Assembly: GCF_039523795.1 (NCBI RefSeq)
Contig: NZ_BAAAFZ010000064.1
Location: 1-42,027 of the forward strand
Length of the DNA stretch: 42,027 bases
Reading direction: 5' to 3'
DNA from: Craurococcus roseus
Lineage (GTDB): Bacteria; Pseudomonadota; Alphaproteobacteria; Acetobacterales; Acetobacteraceae
The translations under genes were made by a program, and so were the position numbers. Position 1 is the first letter of the stretch, and each line of letters opens with the position of its first letter. Shown piece after piece: positions 16,673 through 23,838 of this stretch. The notes under the pieces were generated by a model that ran no database searches, was not told the DNA's origin, and saw only the letters and a list, made by a program, of their open reading frames with translations.

Positions 16673-17230
16673 TCAGCCCCCGCCCGGCGACGATCCGCCG
16701 AACCGCACCGCCATCAGCGCCTCGTCGTGGCGGCGCCCCGCCACCTTCAGCGCACGGCGCTCCAGCCCGTACCGCTCGAACCCCGCCGCTTCGTACAGCC
16801 GCACCGCAGCCGCGTTGGACGCCACGACGGAAAGCCGCACCTCCTCCACCACGCCCCGCGCGTGCTCCAGCACCCGCGCCACGAGCGCCTCGCCCAGCCC
16901 CGTCCCGCGCGCCCGCGGCCGGACGTACAAGCCCCACAGCACCCCCTTGTGGCGCAGCTTGGCCGCTTCCGGCACCAGCAGCCCCGCGACCCCGCCCATC
17001 GTCGCCGCGTCGCCGCCCGCCCAGCCGCCGAACACGGCGTTGCGCTCCAGCCGCTCAGCGAACCAAGCGAGCGGCCGGGCCGCTTCCTCTTCCCACGCCG
17101 CCCCGAAGGCCTCGGGGGCGCCGGCGAGGCCTTCCAAACGCAAGTCCCGGTACGCCGCGGCGTCGGCGGCGCCGAGCCGGCGGACCGCGACGGTGGCGAC
17201 TCCGGGCGAGGGCGGACGGGGTTGGACCAT
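16673..17230 (-). CDS. GNAT-family N-acetyltransferase
   Basis: A 185-residue acetyltransferase of the GNAT fold. The acetyl-CoA pyrophosphate loop motif appears as RARGTGLGEALVARVLEHA (a variant of R/QxxGxG/A) near residues 110-128. The preceding strand is GVLWGLYVRP and the following one is VRLSVVASNAAAVRLYEAAGFE, a classic motif B. The acceptor substrate is unknown. It is convergent with the orphan Bug gene across 200 nt, where I see no clear gene, and divergent from the small membrane protein. Confidence 0.87.
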   Translation of the reverse strand: MVQPRPPSPGVATVAVRRLGAADAAAYRDLRLEGLAGAPEAFGAAWEEEAARPLAWFAERLERNAVFGGWAGGDAATMGGVAGLLVPEAAKLRHKGVLWGLYVRPRARGTGLGEALVARVLEHARGVVEEVRLSVVASNAAAVRLYEAAGFERYGLERRALKVAGRRHDEALMAVRFGGSSPGGG

Positions 17231-17344
17231 GCGGCCGGGGTAGCACCCCCCGGCGGCGGGCGCAGCGGCCGACGGCCCTGGGGCGGCCCGTGGACAAGGC
17301 CGCTGCCCGCGGCCACCCTCGCCCTGGAAGAAGGAGAACGTCCC

Positions 17345-17539
17345 ATGGGCAAGGTCTTCGACGCCTTTTACGGCAACGCCGTCGTCTACCTGGCCGTGGT
17401 GGCGGCCCTCGGCGCCCTGGCGGTCCTCATCGGCCAAGGCACGGTCGCCGCCTTCCTGTTCATGGTGCTCGGCATGATGATCATCCTGTGGGACGCCCAC
17501 ACCGACCCGCACATCCCGCCCGCGCCCTCGCTCGACTGA
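17345..17539 (+). CDS. Small single- or double-pass membrane protein
   Basis: A 64-residue protein with two adjoining hydrophobic stretches (about 10-30 and 33-49) and a polar C-terminal tail, HTDPHIPPAPSLD. A GAAGGAGAA ribosome site sits 5-6 nt before the ATG, which strongly supports translation. It lies between a GNAT gene and the end of the arsenic operon, in opposite orientation to both. No family is recognised. Confidence 0.72.
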   Translation: MGKVFDAFYGNAVVYLAVVAALGALAVLIGQGTVAAFLFMVLGMMIILWDAHTDPHIPPAPSLD

Positions 17540-17552
17540 AGCCGGCCGGCCT

Positions 17553-18287
17553 TCACACCCCGGCGCGCCGCGCTTCCGGCGGGGCCAAGGACGGCGACGC
17601 AGCGGCCGCCGCCGGCCGCTCCTCCGCCGCCGCGAACCAGGCGAAGAGCGCCGTTGCGGCCGCCGCCCCGAGCGCCTGCGCCGCCACGAAGGCCGGCGCG
17701 TCCGCCGGCCGGATGCCGGCGAAGGTGTCGCTGAGCGCCCGCGCCGCCGTCACCGCCGGGTTGGCGAAGGAGGTGGAGGAGGTGAACCAGTACGCCCCGG
17801 CGATCACGCACGCCACCGCGTAGGGCGTAGCCTGCGGGTGGTGCCGCGCGCAGCCCCACACCACCGAAAGCAGCGCGAAGGTCGCCGTGAACTCGCCCGC
17901 CCACTGCCCGGCCCCCGTGCGGACGCGCGCCGAGGCTTGCAGGATCGGCAGCTCGAACATGGCGTGCGCCAGCCACACGCCCAGCACCGCCCCGGCGAGT
18001 TGCGCCGCCACGTAGCCCGGCGCCGACCGCCAGGGCAGCGCCCCGCGCCACGCGAGCGCCACCGTCACCGCCGGGTTGAGGTGCGCGCCCGACACCGGGC
18101 CGAAGGTCAGGATCAAGGCGACCAGCGACCCCGCCGTCGCCAGCGTGTTGGCCAGCAGCGCCACGCCCGCGTTCCCGCCCGCGAGCCGCTCCGCCATGAT
18201 CCCGGAACCGACCACCGCCGCCAGCAGCAGGCCGGTGCCGATCCCTTCGGCCACGAGCCGCTGCGGCAAGCGGTGCCCCGCCGTCAC
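17553..18287 (-). CDS. aqpS: Arsenic-operon aquaglyceroporin (AqpS-like)
   Basis: A 244-residue MIP-family channel with about six membrane helices. Its two half-helix signatures are HLNPAVTVA near residue 71 and FANPAVTAAR near residue 183. Within ars operons of rhizobia and relatives, AqpS replaces the arsenite pump and lets As(OH)3 made from arsenate flow out down its gradient. The start is a GTG at 18287 that overlaps the TGA of the upstream arsC (GTGA). It is the last gene of a five-gene overlapping operon. No acr3 or arsB is in the operon. Confidence 0.9.
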   Translation of the reverse strand: MTAGHRLPQRLVAEGIGTGLLLAAVVGSGIMAERLAGGNAGVALLANTLATAGSLVALILTFGPVSGAHLNPAVTVALAWRGALPWRSAPGYVAAQLAGAVLGVWLAHAMFELPILQASARVRTGAGQWAGEFTATFALLSVVWGCARHHPQATPYAVACVIAGAYWFTSSTSFANPAVTAARALSDTFAGIRPADAPAFVAAQALGAAAATALFAWFAAAEERPAAAAASPSLAPPEARRAGV

Positions 18288-18748
18288 GGCGTGGCGCGGC
18301 CGGGCGGGAACGGCACCGGCACCCGCGCGCCGCCCGCGTCCACGACCGGCGCGCCGTCCTCCTTGCTGAAAGCCCGGCGCTGCGGCGCCGGCAGGATGTC
18401 GAGCACCGCCTCGGAAGGCCGGCACAGCTTCACGCCGAGCGGCGTCACGACGATCGGCCGCTCGATGAGCACCGGGTGCGCCATCATCGCGTCGAGCAGC
18501 CGGTCGTCCGTCAGCGCCGGGTCGTCCAACCCGAGTTCGTCGTAGGGCGTGCCCTTCCGCCGCAGCAGCGCGCGCACCGGGACGCCCATGCGCCCGATCA
18601 GGTCCACCAGCTCGCTCCGGCTCGGCGGCGCCTTCAGGTACTCCACCACGCGCGGCTCTTCGCCGCTGTTGCGGATCAGCCCGAGCACGTTGCGCGAGGT
18701 GCCGCAATCCGGGTTGTGGTAGATGGTGACGGGGGGCGGCGCCGTCAC
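18284..18748 (-). CDS. arsC: Arsenate reductase, glutaredoxin-dependent type
   Basis: A 154-residue thioredoxin-fold ArsC of the plasmid R773 class, which reduces arsenate to arsenite with glutathione and glutaredoxin. The catalytic cysteine is Cys15 in YHNPDCGTSRN. The conserved arginine region PIVVTPLGVKLCRPSE follows near residue 98. About 20 extra residues follow the usual end. The GTG start at 18748 overlaps the stop of the preceding reductase gene (GTGA). This class is unrelated to the phosphatase-like reductase encoded just upstream, so the operon carries both. Confidence 0.93.
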   Translation of the reverse strand: MTAPPPVTIYHNPDCGTSRNVLGLIRNSGEEPRVVEYLKAPPSRSELVDLIGRMGVPVRALLRRKGTPYDELGLDDPALTDDRLLDAMMAHPVLIERPIVVTPLGVKLCRPSEAVLDILPAPQRRAFSKEDGAPVVDAGGARVPVPFPPGRATP

Positions 18749-19277
18749 GACGCGCGCTCCCCCGCGCCGGCGCCGTCGTCCCGCAAACGACCGATCGCCT
18801 CCACCCGCCGCGTCAGCGCCATGCGGTCCAGCGACGCGATGCGCAGCGACACGAAGATGCGCAAGCGCCGGTCGAGGACGCGGCAGGCGTCGCGGAAGGC
18901 CAGCATCCGCTCCGCCTCGCTCCCACAGGCGGCAGCCGGATCGGGGATGCCCCAATGGGCGGAAACGGGCTGGCCGGGCCACACCGGGCAGGCCTCCCCG
19001 GCCGCTTGGTCGCAGACGGTGAACACGAAGTCCATGACCGGCGCGCCCGGCCGCGCGAATTCGTCCCAGGGCTTCGAGCGGAGGCCGTCCTTGAACAGCC
19101 CTTGCTCTTCGAGCAGCGCCGCCGCCAGCGGATGCACCCGCCCCGTCGGGAAGGAGCCCGCGCTGTGCCCCTTGAACCGGCCGCCCCGAGGTCGTCCAGC
19201 AGCGCTTCCGCGATGATGCTGCGCGCCGAATTGCCGGTGCAAAGGAAAAGCACGTTGTAAGGCCGCCCGCCGCTCAT
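18745..19277 (-). pseudogene. arsC: Arsenate reductase, protein-tyrosine-phosphatase type, frameshifted
   Basis: The N-terminal part begins at an ATG (19277) with the P-loop NVLFLCTGNSARS (C-x5-R, Cys13). The C-terminal part is in another frame: GRFKGHSAGSFPTGRVHPLA, then VFTVCDQAAGEACPVWPG, the Asp-bearing HWGIPDPA and a FRDACRVLDRRLRIFVSL tail. Adding one base in the C4 run at 19184-19187 (plus strand) joins DDLG to GGRFKG and gives a normal protein of about 177 residues. The break is thus a single-base deletion in a homopolymer, either a sequencing error or a recent mutation. All functional motifs and both 4-nt overlaps with neighbours are intact, which favours an error. Confidence 0.88.
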
Positions 19278-19819
19278 GCCGACGCCTTCCCCCGGCCGCA
19301 GCACGCCGCCGACGCCGCCGCGGGCTCCGCCTCCGGAGCGCGGCGCGCCGACGCAGCCGGGTCCGCTTTCGGGCCGCAGCAGGACGACGCGGCGGCGCCG
19401 CCGTCGCCCCCGCCCACGGCCGCGAGCCGTTCGAGCGCGCCGCCGTCGCCGTACACCGTGCTCTCGCCGTGGGTGAGGAACGTTTCCCACGGCACGCCCT
19501 GCGGGTCCGACACCCACTGCTTCTCCGAGCGCGCGTAGCAGCACGTCGCGCCCGCCTCCTCCAGCACCGGACGCCCCGCGGCGGCGAGCCGGCCGAACAC
19601 CTCCGCCAGCTCCGCCTCGTCCTCCGCCTGGATGCCGAGGTGCTGCACGCCCGCCGCGCCTCCACGCGCGGACACGGCGAAGTTCACCCGCGGGTCGTCG
19701 AGCATCCACTTCGCGTAGTCGGGCTTGGCGACGGTCGGCGCCGCCGCGAACAGCGCGCTGTAGAACCTGACGGACTCGGCCACGTCTTCCACGGACACGT
19801 GGACATGCAAGCGCTTCAT
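19274..19819 (-). CDS. arsI: ArsI-type C-As lyase (organoarsenical dioxygenase)
   Basis: ArsI is an Fe(II)-dependent vicinal-oxygen-chelate dioxygenase that cleaves the carbon-arsenic bond of trivalent methylarsenite and aromatic arsenicals. The 181-residue protein shows the iron triad His5, His60 (GVQHLG) and Glu112 (PWETFL). The arsenical-binding vicinal pair Cys93-Cys94 lies in GATCCYARSEKQW. These match the published ArsI pattern closely. The tail adds two more CC pairs (147-148 and 173-174) in an Ala-rich linker. The ATG overlaps the arsR stop and the stop overlaps the next start (ATGA at both ends), so it is the second gene of the operon. Confidence 0.93.
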   Translation of the reverse strand: MKRLHVHVSVEDVAESVRFYSALFAAAPTVAKPDYAKWMLDDPRVNFAVSARGGAAGVQHLGIQAEDEAELAEVFGRLAAAGRPVLEEAGATCCYARSEKQWVSDPQGVPWETFLTHGESTVYGDGGALERLAAVGGGDGGAAASSCCGPKADPAASARRAPEAEPAAASAACCGRGKASA

Positions 19820-20190
19820 CGCCGGACGCTCCCTTGCTCGACGGTGACGGTGGTGGAGGCCTCGCAAGCGCCGCCGGCGACGCCGATGACGCCGCAGCCC
19901 GCGGCCTCGCCCCGGCAGCAGTTCTCGGTCAGGAAGGCGAGGAGGTCGTTCATGGCGTCGTAAGCCGCCGCGTAGATCAGCGACCGCCCTTCGCGCCGGA
20001 ACGTGACGAGCCCCGCCTGCCGGAGCTGGTTCAGGTGGAAGGAGAGCGTCGCCGAAGGCAGCCCGAGCCGCTCCCCGATCCGCCCCGCCGGCATCCCTTC
20101 GGCCCCGGCCTGCACCAACAGGCGGAACACGTCGAGGCGCGACTCCTGGGCGAGGGCCGCGAGTGCAGCGATGGCGTCCGTCTTCTCCAT
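19816..20190 (-). CDS. arsR: ArsR-family arsenic-responsive repressor
   Basis: A 124-residue winged-helix repressor. It has the ArsR core with the recognition helix SATLSFHLNQLRQAGLV (about 47-63) and the wing REGRSLIYAA. Instead of the classical CxC in the DNA-binding helix, cysteines lie at the C-terminus: Cys91-Cys92 and Cys99, then Cys108. This resembles the Acidithiobacillus-type and methylarsenite-sensing ArsR proteins. That fits an operon containing arsI, though metalloid preference cannot be fixed from sequence. It is first in the operon; its ATG lies almost at the predicted transcription start. Confidence 0.92.
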   Translation of the reverse strand: MEKTDAIAALAALAQESRLDVFRLLVQAGAEGMPAGRIGERLGLPSATLSFHLNQLRQAGLVTFRREGRSLIYAAAYDAMNDLLAFLTENCCRGEAAGCGVIGVAGGACEASTTVTVEQGSVRR

Positions 20191-20191
20191 A

Positions 20192-20226
20192 TTTCTAGTA
20201 TTATGGAAACATTGCGCCGTGGTCAA
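20192..20226 (-). promoter_or_regulatory. ars operon promoter and operator
   Basis: On the minus strand TTGACC (20221-20226) and CATAAT (20200-20205) are 15 nt apart, each matching the sigma-70 consensus at 5 of 6 positions. A TTTC...GAAA inverted repeat (20206-20209 and 20192-20195) overlaps the -10, where ArsR would be expected to bind. The predicted start point falls only a few nt before the arsR ATG, so the mRNA may be nearly leaderless. Confidence 0.6.
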
Positions 20227-20265
20227 GCCGAATCGGCCCCCACCCCCGCCGTGCCGCCTTCCACG

Positions 20266-20285
20266 CCCTAACCGGCCGGTTAGGG
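20266..20285. promoter_or_regulatory. Perfect 20-bp palindrome between arsR and MFS genes
   Basis: CCCTAACCGGCCGGTTAGGG is perfectly self-complementary with no spacer. The TAACCGGCCGGTTA core resembles binding sites of TetR-family regulators. It lies 40-60 nt upstream of the ars -35 and about 180 nt downstream of the MFS stop, so it may control the ars operon, or act as a short hairpin. Confidence 0.55.
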
Positions 20286-20352
20286 AAGACAACTCATGCG
20301 TTACGAATCATGATCTGCCGATGGTGCTCGCCGTGGACGGGCCCGGACGCCG

Positions 20353-20378
20353 CAAGCAACTCTGACAAGCAACTCTGA
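20353..20378. repeat. Tandem 13-bp direct repeat
   Basis: CAAGCAACTCTGA occurs twice in perfect tandem (20353-20365 and 20366-20378) in an AT-richer non-coding spacer between arsR and the MFS gene. Confidence 0.75.
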
Positions 20379-20462
20379 AAGGAACAGCGCACCAAAAGAG
20401 GACGTTGGATCTGCAAGCCTAACTAGGAATACAGTCTTGGCATGCCTGAAAGCCGCCTCCCC

Positions 20463-21668
20463 TCACCCAGCCGGCGCAGCAGCCCCGCCACCGAGGCCCA
20501 GTCCGCCCGAAGGCCGCACCCCCGCGCCAACACGCTCCCGCTCCTCCCCGGCCGCCCACACGCAGGCGGCCACCGCCGCCACGCCGAACACCGCCGGCAG
20601 CAGCGCCAGGGACGGCACCCCCGTGCCCCAGGCCACCGAAGCCGCCGCCACGCAGCCGAGGCAGGCCCCAACGTCCCACCCGGTCTCCGCCGCCAACTGG
20701 TAGCGGTACGCCGAGCCGGAGCGCCGCGCCCGGTCGTAGAGCACGCTCATAAGCACAGGCCCCCACAGCGCGCCGATCGCCGCCCCCGTCGCGTGCAGCA
20801 CGCCCGGCCCCACCGGCACCCAGCCCTCGGCCGCCCGCAGCGCGATCCCCGCCGCCAAGGCCGAAGCCACCCAGGGCACCAGCCGCCGACGCCCGCCGCG
20901 GTCGATGCAGCGCCCGGACAGCAGGCCGCTCGCCGCGCCCACCACCGCGCCGAGCGCCGCCGTCATCCCCAGCGCCTCGTACCGCTCGCCCATCGCGGAA
21001 AACAGCACCATCGGCCAAGCGATCCCGAGGCCGGCGCAGATCCAGCCGTCGGCGGCGAAGGCCAGCGTGCCTATCGGGTCGGCGCTGCGCACGGACTCCC
21101 GCGCGGTCGGCACCGGCCCCGCCTGGATCGGCCCGAGCATCGTCAACGGCACCACGGAAAGCGCCGCGAAGCAGGCCGCCACGCCGAAGTCCACCGCCGG
21201 CCCGTAAGCGCCGAGCAGCCAACCGCCGAGCAGCGGGCAGAGCACGGACACCCCCAGCCCCACCACTTGGCGCTCCGCGATCTCGCGCCCGCGCTGGCCC
21301 TCTTCGCCCAGCGTGGCCGCGGCGGCGTGGAACACCGGCCAGTAGGTCGCCTCCGCGAAAGACACGGTGGCCACCCAGACCACCAGCCAAGCCGGGTTCT
21401 CCGCCAGCAGCAGGGGTGGGAATTGCAGCACGCCCAAGCCGGCACCCAGCGCCATCGCCCCGCGGTAGCCGACGCGCCGCACCAGCGGCAGCACCGCCGC
21501 CCGCACCCCGACCCGCGCCGCGTACAGCCCGGCGTAGACCAGCAGCGCCGCCGGCAAGGTCAGCCCGCTCCGCAGCAGGTACGCCCCGATGAAGGCGCCC
21601 GCGAGCGCCGTCGCAGCTTGGTGGAGCGCGAAATGCGCGGTGAAGCGCCGAAGAGGGGAGAGATGCAC
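20463..21668 (-). CDS. Major facilitator superfamily transporter
   Basis: A 401-residue protein with about 12 hydrophobic segments. A central polar loop near residues 190-205 (IQAGPVPTARESVRSADP) separates the two halves. Basic loops such as VRRVGYRGAM and CIDRGGRRRLVP sit where MFS motif A copies are expected. No substrate can be read from sequence. It points toward the arsenic operon on the same strand with a 273-nt spacer, so an arsenical efflux role is possible, since MFS arsenic exporters (ArsJ, ArsK) exist. It lacks the partner gene expected for ArsJ. The start is a GTG at 21668 with a poor ribosome site. Confidence 0.85.
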   Translation of the reverse strand: MHLSPLRRFTAHFALHQAATALAGAFIGAYLLRSGLTLPAALLVYAGLYAARVGVRAAVLPLVRRVGYRGAMALGAGLGVLQFPPLLLAENPAWLVVWVATVSFAEATYWPVFHAAAATLGEEGQRGREIAERQVVGLGVSVLCPLLGGWLLGAYGPAVDFGVAACFAALSVVPLTMLGPIQAGPVPTARESVRSADPIGTLAFAADGWICAGLGIAWPMVLFSAMGERYEALGMTAALGAVVGAASGLLSGRCIDRGGRRRLVPWVASALAAGIALRAAEGWVPVGPGVLHATGAAIGALWGPVLMSVLYDRARRSGSAYRYQLAAETGWDVGACLGCVAAASVAWGTGVPSLALLPAVFGVAAVAACVWAAGEERERVGAGVRPSGGLGLGGGAAAPAG

Positions 21669-22058
21669 GAGACCGTACCCCGGCCGCCGCGGCAGCGCCG
21701 GGCGACCCCAAAACCATTGCGGAAGAATGTGTACAATCTTTCCCGCAATGGTTTCTCGCGATCAAGTGAATACTTACACATTCGGCACGCACAAGCGCGC
21801 CCCCGCGCCGGCGCGAACGCACCGCGCCGCCGCTTTTGTCCGAACACGACCGCCGAACGCCCCGACGGCGACGGAATCGCACGGCGTGCGCCGGCGCCTG
21901 CCCGCACGGCCGATCCGGGCCGCACGCGCCGCCCCGTCGATTTGTCCGAAGGCGACACCCGCGCCCGCGACGGCCGGTGAGATTGTGAAATGGTAAGGCG
22001 GCGAGGCGAGCGCCCCCTCCCCTGGACACCCGAGCCGCGCCGGCGCCTCCTGCCGCGC
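21669..22058. promoter_or_regulatory. Divergent spacer between MFS and dehydratase genes
   Basis: A 390-nt spacer without a convincing gene. The segment at 21705-21790 is markedly AT-richer than its surroundings and holds the long inverted repeat listed separately. It must contain the promoters of the two divergent genes. The right part, from about 21800, is GC-rich with no clear signal. Confidence 0.5.
21711..21754. repeat. Long inverted repeat upstream of the MFS gene
   Basis: Arms AAACCATTGCGG (21711-21722) and CCGCAATGGTTT (21743-21754) are perfect over 12 bp, extended by AAGA (21723-21726) with TCTT (21737-21740). The loop carries TGTGTACA, itself palindromic. It sits 43 nt upstream of the MFS start in an AT-rich patch. 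It could be an operator for a dimeric regulator, a leader hairpin, or the remnant of a small mobile element. Confidence 0.65.
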
Positions 22059-23771
22059 ATGACCGACGACGCAGCCGCCGCCCCGCACGGCCTGGGCCGC
22101 AACGTCGCCAACTACGGCGACCGCGCCTTCTCCCTCTATCTTCGCCGCTCCTTCGCCAAGTCGATGGGCTACTCGCAAGCGATGCTGGACCGCCCCGTGG
22201 TCGGCATCGCCGACACCGGCTCCGACTTCAACAATTGCCACCGCACCGCGCCGGAGCTGGTCGCGGCGGTGAAGCGCGGCGTGCTCGCCGCCGGCGGCCT
22301 GCCCATGGCCTTCCCCACGGTCAGCCTGTGCGAGCCGTTCCTGACGCCCACCTCCATGCACTACCGCAACCTCATGGCGCTCGACACGGAGGCGATGCTC
22401 TCCGCCCAGCCCATGGACGCCGCGGTGCTGGTCGGCGGCTGCGACAAGACCGTGCCCGCCCAACTCATGGCCGCCGTCAGCGCCGACGTGCCCTCCGCGC
22501 TTCTGGTGGTCGGCCCCATGCTCGCCCAGCGCTTCGAGGGCGAGCGCCTCTCCGCCTGCACCGACTGCCGCCGCTACTGGGCCCGCTTCCGCGCCGGCGA
22601 CGTGGACGCGGGGCGCATCGCCGAGGTGGAAGGCAACCTCGCCACCACCGCCGGCACCTGCGGCGTGATGGGCACCGCCTCCACCATGGCCTGCCTCGCC
22701 GCGACGCTCGGCTTCATGCCGCTGATGGCCGCCTCCGCGCCGGCGGTCCACGCCGACCGCCTGCGCTTCGCCGAGGAGGCCGGCGCCCAGGCCGTGCGCC
22801 TCATCCGGAAGCCGGTGAAGCCTTCGGCCTTGGTCACGCCGGAGAGCGTGGAGAACGCCCTCCGCGTGCTCCTCGCCCTCGGCGGCTCGACGAACGCCTT
22901 GGTCCACCTCGCCGCCATCGCCGGCCGCGCCGGCGTTCCCCTGGACCTCCACCGCCTCGACCATTTGTCCGAAGAGACCCCGGTGCTCGTGGACCTGAAG
23001 CCGACCGGCGACGGTTACATGGAGGACTTCCACGCCGCCGGCGGCCTCCGCGCCCTGTTGCGCGAGTTGCGCGACCTGCTGCACCTCGACTGCCCCGACC
23101 TCGACGGCCGGACCTTGCGCGAACGCCTGGACGAAGGCCCCGCCTTCGCCGACCGCGCGGTCATCCGGCCGCGCGCCGAGCCGGTCAGCCCGGTCGGCGG
23201 CTTGGTGGCGCTGTTCGGCACGCTCGCGCCCGACGGCGCCATCCTGAAGCGCAGCGCCGCCACGCCCGCGCTGTTCGAGACGGAAGCGCGCTGCGTCGTC
23301 TTCGACGGGCTGGAGGACCTGGCGAACCGCATCGACGACGACGCCCTGGACGTGACGCCGCAGGACATCCTGGTCCTGAAGAACGCCGGCCCCCTCACCC
23401 CCGCCGGGATGCCGGAGGCGGGCTATCTTCCCATCCCCAGGAAGCTCGCCCGCGCCGGCGTCAAGGACATGGTCCGCATGAGCGACTGCCGCATGTCCGG
23501 CACCGCCTTCGGCACCATCGTCCTGCACATCGCGCCCGAAGCCGCGGCCGGCGGCCCGCTGGGGTTGGCGGAAACGGGCGACCGCGTCCGCCTCTCCGTC
23601 CGCGACCGCCGCTTGGACCTGCTGGTGGACGACGACGAACTGGCCCGCCGCCGCGCCAAGTGGGCGCCGCCGCCCGTGCCGCGCCGCGGCTGGGACAAGC
23701 TCATGCGGGAACAAGTCCTACAGGCCCCGCAGGGCGCCGACCTGGCCTTCCTCCGCCCGGAAGGCCGGTGA
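22059..23771 (+). CDS. IlvD/Edd-family dehydratase
   Basis: A 570-residue member of the dihydroxy-acid/sugar-acid dehydratase family, which removes water from 2,3-dihydroxy acids with an Fe-S cluster and Mg2+. Cluster and metal cysteines and acids are in TGSDFNNCH, VLVGGCDKTVPA and TAGTCGVMGTASTM. The C-terminal DMVRMSDCRMSGTAFGTIVLH, in place of the SDGRMSG usual in IlvD, points to the sugar-acid branch (xylonate or arabinonate dehydratase-like). The substrate is not fixed. I use the ATG at 22059; an in-frame ATG at 21990 adds 23 basic residues and is less likely. An M20 hydrolase gene follows after 67 nt. Confidence 0.9.
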   Translation: MTDDAAAAPHGLGRNVANYGDRAFSLYLRRSFAKSMGYSQAMLDRPVVGIADTGSDFNNCHRTAPELVAAVKRGVLAAGGLPMAFPTVSLCEPFLTPTSMHYRNLMALDTEAMLSAQPMDAAVLVGGCDKTVPAQLMAAVSADVPSALLVVGPMLAQRFEGERLSACTDCRRYWARFRAGDVDAGRIAEVEGNLATTAGTCGVMGTASTMACLAATLGFMPLMAASAPAVHADRLRFAEEAGAQAVRLIRKPVKPSALVTPESVENALRVLLALGGSTNALVHLAAIAGRAGVPLDLHRLDHLSEETPVLVDLKPTGDGYMEDFHAAGGLRALLRELRDLLHLDCPDLDGRTLRERLDEGPAFADRAVIRPRAEPVSPVGGLVALFGTLAPDGAILKRSAATPALFETEARCVVFDGLEDLANRIDDDALDVTPQDILVLKNAGPLTPAGMPEAGYLPIPRKLARAGVKDMVRMSDCRMSGTAFGTIVLHIAPEAAAGGPLGLAETGDRVRLSVRDRRLDLLVDDDELARRRAKWAPPPVPRRGWDKLMREQVLQAPQGADLAFLRPEGR

Positions 23772-23838
23772 CACCGGCGCCGGCCTTGCCACGGGCGCCC
23801 GGCGCACCATAGCTGGCGGCGACACGGAGAAGGCTCCC

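Noticed and set aside
21723..21742. DnaA box or origin signal (TTGTACACA)
   Set aside because: A single copy with two mismatches to the consensus and no cluster or origin-linked gene nearby.
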